Source: Serratia liquefaciens | GTDB lineage: Bacteria; Pseudomonadota; Gammaproteobacteria; Enterobacterales; Enterobacteriaceae | Assembly (NCBI GenBank): GCA_012719855.1 | Contig: JAAXZN010000045.1 | Coordinates: 33,938-97,937, forward strand | Direction of reading: 5' to 3' | Length of the DNA stretch: 64,000 nucleotides | Part shown: positions 19,539 through 27,394 of the stretch, piece by piece | How positions within the stretch are numbered: the stretch's first letter is position 1 | Layout: every line of letters starts with the position of its first letter | The notes under the pieces: generated by a model | Told to the model about the DNA's origin: nothing | Seen by the model: only the letters and a program-made list of their open reading frames with translations | Databases searched by the model: none | Program-made: the position numbers and the translations under genes

Positions 19539-20165
19539 ATGAAGATCGTTGAGGTGAAACACCCGCTGGTGAAACACAAGCTTGGCCTGATGCGTGAAAA
19601 TGATATCAGCACCAAACGCTTCCGTGAGCTGGCCTCAGAAGTGGGTAGTTTGCTGACCTATGAAGCGACCGCCGATCTGGAAACAGAGAAAGTCACCATC
19701 GATGGCTGGTGCGGCCCGGTTGAAATAGACCAGATTAAAGGGAAAAAAATTACCGTTGTGCCTATTCTGCGTGCCGGTCTGGGCATGATGGAAGGGGTGC
19801 TGGAAAACGTACCTAGCGCGCGTATCAGCGTGGTTGGCGTTTACCGTGACGAAGAAACCCTGGAGCCGGTACCGTATTTCCAAAAGCTGGTTTCCAACAT
19901 CGAAGAGCGTTTGGCACTGGTTGTCGACCCTATGCTGGCGACCGGCGGCTCGATGATCGCCACTATCGATCTGCTGAAGAAAGCCGGCTGCAACAGCATC
20001 AAGGTGCTGGTGCTGGTTGCCGCGCCGGAAGGGATCGCCGCGCTGGAGAAAGCGCACCCGGACGTCGAGCTGTACACGGCCTCCATCGATCAATGCCTGA
20101 ACGAGAAGGGCTACATCGTACCGGGCCTGGGTGATGCGGGCGACAAGATATTTGGTACCAAATAA
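19539..20165 (+). CDS. upp: Uracil phosphoribosyltransferase Upp
   Basis: Pyrimidine salvage: uracil plus PRPP gives UMP. The 208 residues match E. coli Upp exactly in length and almost throughout: [20 protein letters not shown], the flexible loop, [13 protein letters not shown], the PRPP loop [13 protein letters not shown] and [13 protein letters not shown] at the end. Two ATG codons are in tandem; the second (19539) gives the E. coli length and sits seven bases from AGGAG. It precedes uraA, separated by a terminator and a repeat. Confidence 0.97.
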   Translation: MKIVEVKHPLVKHKLGLMRENDISTKRFRELASEVGSLLTYEATADLETEKVTIDGWCGPVEIDQIKGKKITVVPILRAGLGMMEGVLENVPSARISVVGVYRDEETLEPVPYFQKLVSNIEERLALVVDPMLATGGSMIATIDLLKKAGCNSIKVLVLVAAPEGIAALEKAHPDVELYTASIDQCLNEKGYIVPGLGDAGDKIFGTK

Positions 20166-20174
20166 ATAAAAATA

Positions 20175-20198
20175 AGCCGACTGATGAGTCGGCTTTTT
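20175..20198 (+). terminator. upp terminator
   Basis: AGCCGACT/AGTCGGCT perfect stem, loop GATG, followed by TTTTT, ten bases after the upp stop. Read-through or a separate promoter must supply uraA. Confidence 0.8.
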
Positions 20199-20210
20199 AA
20201 TGCTCGTCGT

Positions 20211-20316
20211 CTTTCAAGCTACAGCGTTGTTACCTGCACTAGCTCACCCCAGTTACCGTAGGGGGCGAATAAATTCGCCCCGATTAATGCGGGCGCAGCA
20301 TGCGGCGCCCCTACAA
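20211..20316. repeat. Composite intergenic repeat between upp and uraA
   Basis: Two adjoining repeat-like parts. 20211-20250 begins CTTTCAA and contains ACAGCGTTGTT and CTGC, the same spaced pattern as the inverted copy at 35451-35509. 20258-20314 is a palindromic element bounded by GTAGGGGGCG and CGCCCCTAC, containing GGGCGAAT/ATTCGCCC and GGGCGC/GCGCCC inner dyads. Such elements are dispersed noncoding repeats of enterobacteria; the family name is not assigned. Confidence 0.6.
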
Positions 20317-20402
20317 TACCTGGAGATGAGCGAGCCGGGCGCCTGGCTGCAACTTGAAATTCATAGGGTAAAACTCGAAAAGTCATTAGAGGAAAAACAT
20401 CC

Positions 20403-21692
20403 ATGACCCGTCGCGTGATAGGCGTAAGCGAACGCCCGCCGCTACTCCAGACTATTCCGCTCAGCTTCCAACACTTGTTCGCCATGTTTGGCGCGACCGT
20501 GCTGGTGCCTATTTTGTTCAAGATTAACCCGGCGACGGTGCTGCTGTTTAACGGCGTCGGTACCCTGCTGTACCTGTTTATCTGCAAGGGCAAGATCCCG
20601 GCCTATCTCGGTTCCAGCTTTGCGTTCATTTCCCCGGTGCTGCTGCTGTTGCCGTTGGGTTATGAAGTGGCGTTGGGCGGTTTTATCATGTGCGGGGTGC
20701 TGTTTTGCCTGGTCGCGTTGCTGGTTAAAAAAGCCGGTACCGGCTGGCTGGACGTCATTTTCCCTCCGGCGGCGATGGGGGCGATTGTGGCGGTCATCGG
20801 CCTGGAATTGGCTGGTGGGGCGGCGAACATGGCGGGCTTGCTGCCGGCTGACGGCGTCAGCGCAGACACCACTACCATCACTATCTCGCTGGTGACGCTG
20901 GGCGTGACCATCCTGGGTTCCGTGCTGTTCCGCGGTTTTCTGGCGATTATCCCGATCCTGATTGGCGTGCTGGTGGGGTACGCGCTGTCGTTCTTTATGG
21001 GCGTGGGGGATCTGACCCCGATCCGCGAGGCGCACTGGTTCGCGCTGCCGACGTTCTACACCCCGCGGTTTGAATGGTTCGCCATCTTCACCATCCTGCC
21101 GGCGGCGCTGGTGGTGATCGCCGAGCACGTTGGCCACCTGGTGGTGACCGCGAATATCGTCAAAAAAGATCTGCTCCGTGACCCAGGCCTGCACCGCTCG
21201 ATGTTCGCCAATGGCATCTCGACGGTGATTTCCGGCTTCTTCGGCTCCACGCCAAACACCACCTACGGTGAAAATATTGGTGTGATGGCGATCACCAAGG
21301 TTTACAGCACCTGGGTGATCGGCGGCGCGGCGGTTCTGGCTATTCTGCTGTCCTGCGTCGGCAAACTGGCGGCGGCCATCCAGGCGGTGCCGGTACCGGT
21401 GATGGGCGGGGTCTCTTTGCTGCTGTACGGGGTGATTGGTGCGTCAGGTATTCGTGTGCTGATTGAATCCAAAGTGGATTACAACAAGGCGCAAAACCTG
21501 ATCCTGACCTCGGTGATCCTGATTATCGGCGTCAGCGGGGCCAAGGTGCACATCGGTGCTGCCGAGTTGAAAGGCATGGCGCTGGCGACCATCGTCGGCA
21601 TTGGCCTCAGCCTGCTGTTTAAGGTCATCAGCCTGTACCGCAAGGAAGAGGAAGTGATCGAAGCGCCGGACGAGTCGGCCGAACAGAAGTAG
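20403..21692 (+). CDS. uraA: Uracil:proton symporter UraA
   Basis: Inner-membrane uracil permease of the nucleobase-ascorbate transporter family. The 429 residues are nearly colinear with E. coli UraA: MTRRVIGVSERPPLLQTIPL, the substrate region FGATVLVPILF and GSSFAFISPVLLLLP, the conserved AEHVGHLVVTANIV (uracil-binding glutamate) and GFFGSTPNTTYGENIGVM. About 14 membrane segments are expected. The start follows AGAGGAAAAACATCC. Works with Upp in uracil salvage. Confidence 0.96.
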   Translation: MTRRVIGVSERPPLLQTIPLSFQHLFAMFGATVLVPILFKINPATVLLFNGVGTLLYLFICKGKIPAYLGSSFAFISPVLLLLPLGYEVALGGFIMCGVLFCLVALLVKKAGTGWLDVIFPPAAMGAIVAVIGLELAGGAANMAGLLPADGVSADTTTITISLVTLGVTILGSVLFRGFLAIIPILIGVLVGYALSFFMGVGDLTPIREAHWFALPTFYTPRFEWFAIFTILPAALVVIAEHVGHLVVTANIVKKDLLRDPGLHRSMFANGISTVISGFFGSTPNTTYGENIGVMAITKVYSTWVIGGAAVLAILLSCVGKLAAAIQAVPVPVMGGVSLLLYGVIGASGIRVLIESKVDYNKAQNLILTSVILIIGVSGAKVHIGAAELKGMALATIVGIGLSLLFKVISLYRKEEEVIEAPDESAEQK

Positions 21693-21710
21693 TGCAGAAG
21701 TAATAAGGAA

Positions 21711-21738
21711 AACGGGCAGCCAATGGGCTGCCCGTTTT
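21711..21738 (+). terminator. uraA terminator
   Basis: AACGGGCAGC and GCTGCCCGTT form a strong ten-base stem followed by TTTTG, 19 bases after the uraA stop. It can also serve the convergent minus-strand gene at 21755. Confidence 0.8.
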
Positions 21739-21754
21739 GTTGATGCGCAATAAA

Positions 21755-22003
21755 TTAACTGCGGATTTTACGGTATACAAACAGCACCACGATAGCGCCG
21801 ATCACCGCCACCACGAAGCTGCCGAAGTTGAAACCGTCAACTCTGCCGTAGCCAAAGAAGGTGCTGATATAGCCCCCAACCACGGCACCGACGATACCCA
21901 GAACGACGGTCAGAATAAAACCGCCGCCGTCTTTGCCTGGCATAATCCACTTGGCTAAAATACCGGCGATCAGACCGAAGATAATCCAGGAAATAATCCC
22001 CAT
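21755..22003 (-). CDS. GlsB/YeaQ/YmgE family membrane protein
   Basis: Very hydrophobic protein of 82 residues with three membrane segments: IISWIIFGLIAGILAKWIMPG, a central GGFILTVVLGIVGAVVGGY, and FGSFVVAVIGAIVVLFVYRK. The G/W-rich N-terminus and PGKDGGG loop are the hallmark of the transglycosylase-associated (YeaQ/YmgE) family, which rises under general and envelope stress. Its function is unknown. A strong AAGGAG lies eight bases before the ATG. It follows the lipoprotein gene at 22033 on the same strand; the pair lies between uraA and hda, which are adjacent in E. coli. Confidence 0.85.
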   Translation of the reverse strand: MGIISWIIFGLIAGILAKWIMPGKDGGGFILTVVLGIVGAVVGGYISTFFGYGRVDGFNFGSFVVAVIGAIVVLFVYRKIRS

Positions 22004-22032
22004 TTACTGCTCCTTTCTTTTGCTGCTAAGTA

Positions 22033-22548
22033 TTATTGTTGTGCGGCCGGCGGGGTATTTTCTTTCCCTGCTGCATCGGCATCACTTTTTAATTCATCCG
22101 CTTTATTCTCAGCGCTGTTTTTAATCGCTTCGGTTTTCGCTTTGGCTTGCTCGGTCAGATCGTTGGCACCATTAATGGCATCGTTCTTAATGGTTTTAGC
22201 CTGTTCGACCAGTTGCTGGCTTTGCTTGCTGGCATCTTCTTTGATGGCGTCAGCCTTGGCTTTCGCATCATTGGTAATGGCATCTGCCTGCTTGGCGGCA
22301 TCGTCTTTAATCGCCGAGGCCTTGTCTTTCAATTGGTCGGCCTGAGTGGTGGCCTCTTGCTTGATGTCTTTGGCCACCGCGGCGGCTTTATCGGTCAGAT
22401 CGTCCGCTTTTTTCTGTGCGGCATCTTTCATCTGCTCGGCGCTGTCTTTGGCTTTTTCAAGATTGGCGTCGACCTTGGATGAGTCATCGCAGCCGGCAAG
22501 CAATAGCCCAATGATTGAGGCCAAAAGCACTTTATTCCATACTTTCAT
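22033..22548 (-). CDS. Putative lipoprotein with LEA-like helical repeats
   Basis: Protein of 171 residues. A signal sequence (MKVWNKVLLASIIGLLLAGC) ends in the lipobox LLAGC, so it should be lipidated at cysteine 20; the residues after it (DDS) would favour inner-membrane retention. The mature part is almost wholly Ala/Lys/Asp/Gln with 11-residue-type repeats such as KADAIKEDASK and DKASAIKDDAAKQ, predicted as a long amphipathic helix of the LEA/apolipoprotein kind. The C-terminus is Pro/Ala-rich. Such proteins are linked to envelope or desiccation stress; this role is inferred. AAGGA precedes the start. Confidence 0.7.
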   Translation of the reverse strand: MKVWNKVLLASIIGLLLAGCDDSSKVDANLEKAKDSAEQMKDAAQKKADDLTDKAAAVAKDIKQEATTQADQLKDKASAIKDDAAKQADAITNDAKAKADAIKEDASKQSQQLVEQAKTIKNDAINGANDLTEQAKAKTEAIKNSAENKADELKSDADAAGKENTPPAAQQ

Positions 22549-22777
22549 TGTCTATATCCTTGTAGGAACCTTGTTTAAGGAGATTGCGTTTCGCCTTTCT
22601 ATACTAGGATAAGTGTTAGATAAAATACAAATTTCACTGACGCTGGCCGTAGAGAAATTTAACTTTATCGGCGATCGTTGTTCACTATTACGGCATAAAA
22701 TCCTGCCGGTTCAACAGAGCCTGTTTTCTGTGATAGACTGACCGCGTTTTCCTGCCAGTTTTGGTTGAGGTGCTTTT

Positions 22778-23479
22778 CTGAATACGCCGGCACAGCTTTC
22801 ACTGCCACTTTATCTTCCCGATGATGAGACTTTTGCCAGTTTTTATCCGGGGGAGAACCCATCCCTATTGAGCGCGATCCAGTCCGCCGTTCGTCAGGAA
22901 CATGGCAGCTATATCTATTTCTGGTCACGCGAGGGCGGTGGGCGCAGTCACCTGTTGCATGCGGCCTGTGCGGAGCTTTCGCAGCGCGGTGAAGCCGTCG
23001 GCTATGTGCCGTTGGACAAGCGCGCTTATTTCGTGCCGGAAGTCTTGGACGGGATGGAGCAGCTGGCGCTGGTATGCATCGACAATATCGAATGCATCGC
23101 CGGTGACGAAGAGTGGGAAATGGCGATCTTTAATCTCTATAACCGCATTCTGGAAACTGGCCGCACGCGCCTGTTCATTACCGGCGATCGTCCGCCGCGC
23201 CAATTGAATCTGAACCTGCCGGATCTGGCTTCACGCCTGGACTGGGGGCAAATCTACAAGTTACAGCCGCTGTCGGATGAAGAAAAACTGCTGGCCCTGC
23301 AACTGCGTGGCAAACTGCGCGGCTTTGAACTGCCGGAAGACGTCGGTCGTTTCCTGCTCAAGCGACTGGATCGCGAAATGCGTACCTTGTTTATGACCCT
23401 GGATCAACTCGATCACGCCTCGATCACCGCCCAACGCAAGCTGACCATCCCTTTTGTCAAAGAGATCCTCGGGCTGTAA
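22778..23479 (+). CDS. hda: DnaA regulatory inactivator Hda, CTG start
   Basis: Works with the beta clamp to stimulate ATP hydrolysis by DnaA, stopping re-initiation. The reading frame upstream of the first TTG/ATG still encodes conserved sequence: [28 protein letters not shown] is the clamp-binding motif, so it must be translated. A CTG at 22778 with GAGG seven bases upstream gives 233 residues, the length of active E. coli Hda, which also starts at CTG. The AAA+ domain shows [16 protein letters not shown] (P-loop region), [11 protein letters not shown] (Walker B region), TGDRPPRQL and DLASRLDWG. It is downstream of uraA with the two minus-strand genes between. Confidence 0.9.
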   Translation: MNTPAQLSLPLYLPDDETFASFYPGENPSLLSAIQSAVRQEHGSYIYFWSREGGGRSHLLHAACAELSQRGEAVGYVPLDKRAYFVPEVLDGMEQLALVCIDNIECIAGDEEWEMAIFNLYNRILETGRTRLFITGDRPPRQLNLNLPDLASRLDWGQIYKLQPLSDEEKLLALQLRGKLRGFELPEDVGRFLLKRLDREMRTLFMTLDQLDHASITAQRKLTIPFVKEILGL

Positions 23480-23495
23480 TTCTGGCTCGTCAGGC

Positions 23496-24035
23496 TCAGT
23501 TCTCGCCGTGCTCCAGCAAGGTTACGTAGCTTTCGATCTGGCCGCGTTGATTGCTGGCCCGGAGCTGCAACGCCAGATTGATGTTTTCCAGATACTGCGC
23601 ATTCTCGGCCATTGCCTGGCCTATTTTCCCCTTGCTCGCCAGCCAGGCCGCAACGCTGTGCCAACGCCACAAGGGGGAGGACCCCTTAAGCCTTTGAATG
23701 GGAGAAGGGAAGTCTCCAGAGCCGCGAGTACCGTCCTTCAGCATCGCGATAGCTTGCCGCGACATGCCGGTGAGTTCTGCAATGTCACTTAACCCTACCA
23801 GATGAGAATCGACAGCCATTACCTGCGCGCCCAGGCCGGCGGATTCAATATTTTTGATGGCTCCAAGAATGGCGTTGGCGAAGCTATCGCTTTCTCTATC
23901 GAACTCCACGTAAACCGCTTTGCCATAGAAGCAAATTAACCCGTCATCGCAACCACTGGCGTAGAGAGCGTCTTCCAAACCCGGAGTCTGTGACGTCACA
24001 CCGGAGAGTGTTAATGAGAAATTATAGAACGCCAT
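23496..24035 (-). CDS. Uncharacterised helix-turn-helix protein
   Basis: Protein of 179 residues, not recognised as a named family. The first about 75 residues (MAFYNFSLTLSG, with LEDALYASGCDDGLICF and VYVEFDRES) look like a small alpha/beta domain. Residues about 78-130 hold a helix-turn-helix, VGLSDIAELTGMSRQAIAMLK, followed by FPSPIQRLKGSSPLWRW, a pattern of MerR/excisionase-like wing regions. The C-terminus is helical. A small gene (24048) precedes it by 12 bases, and an 18-base palindrome lies further upstream. Inserted between hda and yfgD; absent there in E. coli. It may be a DNA-binding regulator of accessory DNA. Confidence 0.6.
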   Translation of the reverse strand: MAFYNFSLTLSGVTSQTPGLEDALYASGCDDGLICFYGKAVYVEFDRESDSFANAILGAIKNIESAGLGAQVMAVDSHLVGLSDIAELTGMSRQAIAMLKDGTRGSGDFPSPIQRLKGSSPLWRWHSVAAWLASKGKIGQAMAENAQYLENINLALQLRASNQRGQIESYVTLLEHGEN

Positions 24036-24047
24036 ATTGATCCTCTT

Positions 24048-24146
24048 TTATCCTTTCCGAGAAAGAGCCAGACATTCATCGACTTTACGGCGTATCTGTT
24101 TGGCGGGTTGTTCTGGGTTCTTGGGGGTAGACCAGATACTCATCAT
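24048..24146 (-). CDS. Possible 32-residue protein upstream of the HTH gene
   Basis: Tandem ATGs begin a 32-residue frame, starting MMSIWSTPKNPEQPAKQIRR and ending DECLALSRKG, with AGGGA five bases upstream, and end 12 bases before the HTH gene start. The same frame stays open upstream to about 24255 without an ATG (GWLFRASNGHAFGRLQ), which could be the truncated front of a longer, Icd/ash-like phage-type protein; this resemblance is from memory and weak. Either a short leader peptide or a remnant. Confidence 0.4.
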   Translation of the reverse strand: MMSIWSTPKNPEQPAKQIRRKVDECLALSRKG

Positions 24147-24312
24147 ATGTTCCCTATGCTGGGGGAGAGCACACTGGAGGCGACCGAACGCATGCCCATT
24201 GCTGGCGCGAAATAACCAACCCCGCGAAATGGCGTAGGCTAACGCACCTGAATATGTTTGTTAGGATGGTTTTTCATCACCCGCCTGTCGTCTGTATTGA
24301 GGATATTTTAGG

Positions 24313-24330
24313 TGTTGACATATGTCAACA
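24313..24330. promoter_or_regulatory. Perfect 18-base palindrome, possible operator
   Basis: TGTTGACATATGTCAACA is a perfect inverted repeat (two nine-base arms, no spacer). It lies about 170 bases upstream of the small ORF and 280 bases upstream of the HTH gene, in an AT-rich gap. It could be the operator of that cassette. It contains TTGACA. Confidence 0.5.
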
Positions 24331-24419
24331 TCGACCACGCGTTAATGCAACACACCGGTAGGATAATATCAGTCAGGACTCAGGGGGATGATGAAAAGTA
24401 TTTATATAACAATCAATTA

Positions 24420-24443
24420 AAAATAGCCCAGGTAAGGGCTATT
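24420..24443 (-). terminator. Terminator of bepA-yfgD
   Basis: AATAGCCC/GGGCTATT perfect stem with a six-base loop (AGGTAA), followed on the minus strand by TTTTTAATTG; 35 bases after the yfgD stop. Confidence 0.75.
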
Positions 24444-24477
24444 ATCATAATGTTGTTCAATAGAGTGCCGGGGGGAG

Positions 24478-24831
24478 TTACAAAATCTCCAGCACCTGTT
24501 CTGGTGGTCGGCCGATACGTGCCTGGGTGCCTTTGACCACGATAGGACGCTCAATCAGCTTTGGATTGTCCACCATCGCCTGCAACAGTTGGGCTTCGCT
24601 CAGGTTTTCATCCGCCAGCTTCAAATCCTTGTACAGATCTTCTTTCTTGCGCATCAGCTCGCGTGCGGAACTGAACCCCAGCTCTTTCAGCAGTTTCTTC
24701 AGCTGGTCTACCGACGGCGGCGTTTCCAGATACAGCACCACGTCAGGCTTCACGCCATGCTGTTCCAACAGCGCCAGGGTTTCACGGCTCTTGGAGCAGC
24801 GCGGGTTATGGTAAATAGTGACGTTTTTCAT
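24478..24831 (-). CDS. yfgD: ArsC-family protein YfgD
   Basis: Thioredoxin-fold protein of 117 residues related to glutaredoxin-coupled arsenate reductases. The N-terminal IYHNPRCSKSRETLALLEQ has the catalytic-type cysteine (residue 12), and KLIERPIVVKGTQARIGRPP has the arginine residues of the ArsC C-terminal site. E. coli YfgD is grouped here with no proven arsenate activity in vivo. It lies 22 bases downstream of bepA on the same strand, as in E. coli, so co-transcription is likely. Confidence 0.9.
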   Translation of the reverse strand: MKNVTIYHNPRCSKSRETLALLEQHGVKPDVVLYLETPPSVDQLKKLLKELGFSSARELMRKKEDLYKDLKLADENLSEAQLLQAMVDNPKLIERPIVVKGTQARIGRPPEQVLEIL

Positions 24832-24853
24832 TTAACTTCATCCTTTATGAAAA

Positions 24854-26323
24854 TCAGCTGCGCTGGTACTGACGGAAACGCTGTTGCAGCTGGCGCAGCT
24901 GGTCGATGCGCGCATCATAACGCGCCTGTTTCAGGCTGCCGAGTTTTTGCAGTGAACTGGCATTGCTGAGCAAACCAATGGCCTGGTCGAGACGACCGGT
25001 CAGGGCCAGGCTTTCGGCACGGGCGGAAAGTTCTTCATCGCGCAGTCCCTGTGCGGCGCTGGCCTGGGCCAGCAGATCCCAGGCGTTGGGATCGTCCGGA
25101 TGGGCGAAGGTGTAACGGTTAAGAATTTTTGACGCCTGCGCCGGTTGGTTACCTTCCACGTAGGCGTTGGCCAGGTTGAGTTGCAGCACCGGGTTGTTAC
25201 TTTGGGCGGCATTGGCGGCTTGCAGACGGGCAATCGCCTGCGGCGCACGTTTCTGACCGAGGTCGATATCGGTCATCAGATCGATCAGCCAGACGTTTTT
25301 CGGATCTTGCGTCAGCAGTGGCTGAATGATGTTACGGGCATCGTCATACTTTTTGGCTTCATAGAACAAAATGGCGCGGCCATATTTGGCTGCCATCTGT
25401 TCGCGTACGTTGCCTTTGCTGTAAGTATCGAGCAGCTCTTCACGCAGGCCGTACCCCTCTGAGCTGTACATACCGAGCGAACGCACCTTGGCCATCAGAT
25501 AATCCTGCGTGGACTGCACCAGGTGCTTGGGCATCTGGTTAGCGCGGTTGCGCGCATCGGACAGGCGGCTGTCGGGCAGGGGGTGGGTCAGCAACATTTC
25601 CGGCGGTTTGGAGGCGTAGCGCGACTGATCGGACAGCTTCTGCAAAAAGTCGGGCATGGCTTCAGGATCGAACCCGGCGCGTTGCAGCACCTGAATGCCG
25701 ATACGATCGGCTTCCTGTTCGTTCGATTGAGTAAAGCTGATCATGCCTTGCTGGGTGCCGGCCAAAGTGCCGCTCAACGCTGCCATCCCCATGGTCGGGT
25801 TGGCCATCGCCAGCAGGATGGAGCCAAGGGCGCCTACCCAGGTCAGCGGGGCGTTGCGTTGCTGGTCTTCCATCGCTCGCGCCAGGTGGCGTTGAGTCAC
25901 GTGCGAGATTTCGTGCGCCAGTACCGAGGCGAGCTGGCTTTCGTTGTCGGTTTCGCGGAACAGGGCTGAGTGCAACACCACGTTACCGCCAAAGAAGGCG
26001 AAGGCGTTGATCTCGTCGTTGCGCACCAGATAAAAATGAAACGGCGTGCGTACCGAATAGGCGCTCGCCACCAACCGGTTACCCAGTTGGTTAATGTATT
26101 GAGTCAATAGGGGGTCGTTGATCAGGGGCGCGCTGGCGCGAAGCTGCCGCACGTAGAAATCACCCATCGCCAGTTCCTGGCCAATGCTCAGGGTTCCCCC
26201 CGCAGAGGTGCCCATATCCGGCAGTTGATCCTGGGTTTCCGCCTGCACCGGCGCCAGCGCCGTGGCGTTGAGTGTGCCGAGCAACATTATTGCAATCGCT
26301 GTTTTGGTCAACCGGGTGGTCAT
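24854..26323 (-). CDS. bepA: Periplasmic metalloprotease/chaperone BepA
   Basis: Quality control of outer-membrane protein assembly (LptD and BamA partners). The 489 residues start with a signal peptide ([20 protein letters not shown] to PVQA). An M48 zinc-protease domain follows, with the HEXXH motif in [12 protein letters not shown] (about residue 136) and the third ligand in NEQEADRIG. Residues about 300-485 are TPR repeats. Length and order match E. coli BepA (487). Heads bepA-yfgD. A plausible ribosome-binding site is GGGAAAGG. Confidence 0.95.
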   Translation of the reverse strand: MTTRLTKTAIAIMLLGTLNATALAPVQAETQDQLPDMGTSAGGTLSIGQELAMGDFYVRQLRASAPLINDPLLTQYINQLGNRLVASAYSVRTPFHFYLVRNDEINAFAFFGGNVVLHSALFRETDNESQLASVLAHEISHVTQRHLARAMEDQQRNAPLTWVGALGSILLAMANPTMGMAALSGTLAGTQQGMISFTQSNEQEADRIGIQVLQRAGFDPEAMPDFLQKLSDQSRYASKPPEMLLTHPLPDSRLSDARNRANQMPKHLVQSTQDYLMAKVRSLGMYSSEGYGLREELLDTYSKGNVREQMAAKYGRAILFYEAKKYDDARNIIQPLLTQDPKNVWLIDLMTDIDLGQKRAPQAIARLQAANAAQSNNPVLQLNLANAYVEGNQPAQASKILNRYTFAHPDDPNAWDLLAQASAAQGLRDEELSARAESLALTGRLDQAIGLLSNASSLQKLGSLKQARYDARIDQLRQLQQRFRQYQRS

Positions 26324-26639
26324 AGTCAGGCCTTTCCCTTAAATAGTCATTTCTAAGACGTCAGCATCACACAAGAGTTCTTCTTCGCTTCCGGTCTCGC
26401 CAGAACAATCAGTGCGAAAGCGTGTTAGCTCACAAAAATGCACGCGTTGCGGCGCCCCGCCGGCAGATAACATCATAGTCAGCCGGCAGCGACAAGGAAA
26501 CTTCTGTTCGGCAATAATCAAACAGAATTTTTTATTTTCACTTAGGGATCTTCCCTTGACGATCAACGGCCTTGGGCCTCGTCGATGCATTTTTTTCGCT
26601 ACCATGAAAAAACAAAGACAAAGCTTGTCCGCGTTTTAA
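26324..26639. other. Intergenic region bepA-rrf2
   Basis: About 315 bases between divergent genes with no convincing coding frame. It must hold the bepA promoter; the regulator promoter follows at 26640. Confidence 0.4.
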
Positions 26640-26669
26640 TTGACAGAATAAACGTGGACTAATATAGTC
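26640..26669 (+). promoter_or_regulatory. Promoter with overlapping dyad for Rrf2 gene
   Basis: TTGACA (26640-26645), a 17-base spacer and TATAGT (26663-26668) form a strong sigma-70 promoter. The -10 lies in a 13-base inverted repeat, GACTAATATAGTC (26657-26669). Such placement fits repression by the encoded Rrf2 protein. Confidence 0.7.
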
Positions 26670-26706
26670 TGCGTTATTGAATTCAAGAGTGCAGCGCAAA
26701 CTTAAT

Positions 26707-27249
26707 ATGGCTTACATCACTACCAGCGTTGAATACGGCATCCACTGTTTGCTTTGGTTGGTCGGCGAGGATCAGCGTGCGCTAAGCAGTCGCGATCTCG
26801 CGGAGCTGCAGGGAATTTCACCCAGTTTCCTGGCCAAGATTTTCCCCAAACTGGAGAAGGCGGGGATCGTCGCCGCCAGCGAAGGCGTGCGCGGTGGGTA
26901 TCGGCTGGCCCGTCCGGCAGAGGAGATCACCTTCCTGGAAATTATTGATGCCATTGAAGGGCACAAGCCGTTGTTCGATTGCCAGGAAGTCCGCGGTCGC
27001 TGCGCAGTGTTTGACGACAGCCCGCCTGACTGGGCCGTATCAGGCAAGTGTGCGATCCATGCGGTGATGTTGCAGGCCGAAAAGGCGATGCGCGATGCGC
27101 TGGCGGTACAAACGCTGGGCACCGTCGCCTCTCGATTTGGGCGCAAGGCGCCAGAAGGGTTCTTTGGCGAGGTCAATATCTGGCTTGATGAACGCCTGAG
27201 CGAGCGCACCACTCGCAGCGGCAAGCCTGCCCGCGTCAAGTCGCAATAA
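26707..27249 (+). CDS. Rrf2 family transcriptional regulator
   Basis: Winged-helix regulator of 180 residues. N-terminal MAYITTSVEYGIHCLLWLVG, helix-turn-helix with LSSRDLAELQGISPSFLAKIFPKLEKAGIV, and the wing GVRGGYRLARP are typical of Rrf2. Three cysteines follow (FDCQEVRGRC and GKCAIHAV), spaced like Fe-S ligands of IscR/NsrR/RsrR relatives, so it may sense redox or nitric oxide through a cluster. It probably controls itself and the oxidoreductase gene at 27395 (146 bases downstream, same strand). ATG is chosen at MAYITT; a TTG ten codons earlier has weaker support. Confidence 0.85.
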   Translation: MAYITTSVEYGIHCLLWLVGEDQRALSSRDLAELQGISPSFLAKIFPKLEKAGIVAASEGVRGGYRLARPAEEITFLEIIDAIEGHKPLFDCQEVRGRCAVFDDSPPDWAVSGKCAIHAVMLQAEKAMRDALAVQTLGTVASRFGRKAPEGFFGEVNIWLDERLSERTTRSGKPARVKSQ

Positions 27250-27394
27250 CGCCCCCGTAATTTCTCTGATGCTTTTACCCGCCTGTGTGCCACAGGCGGT
27301 CACCCTTCTGCACCCTTTTTCAGGGGCGCAGCGGTAAAACTCGCCTGAAAAACACCTCAGGCGCTCGACAACAGGTATTTGAAGGAGTCATTCC

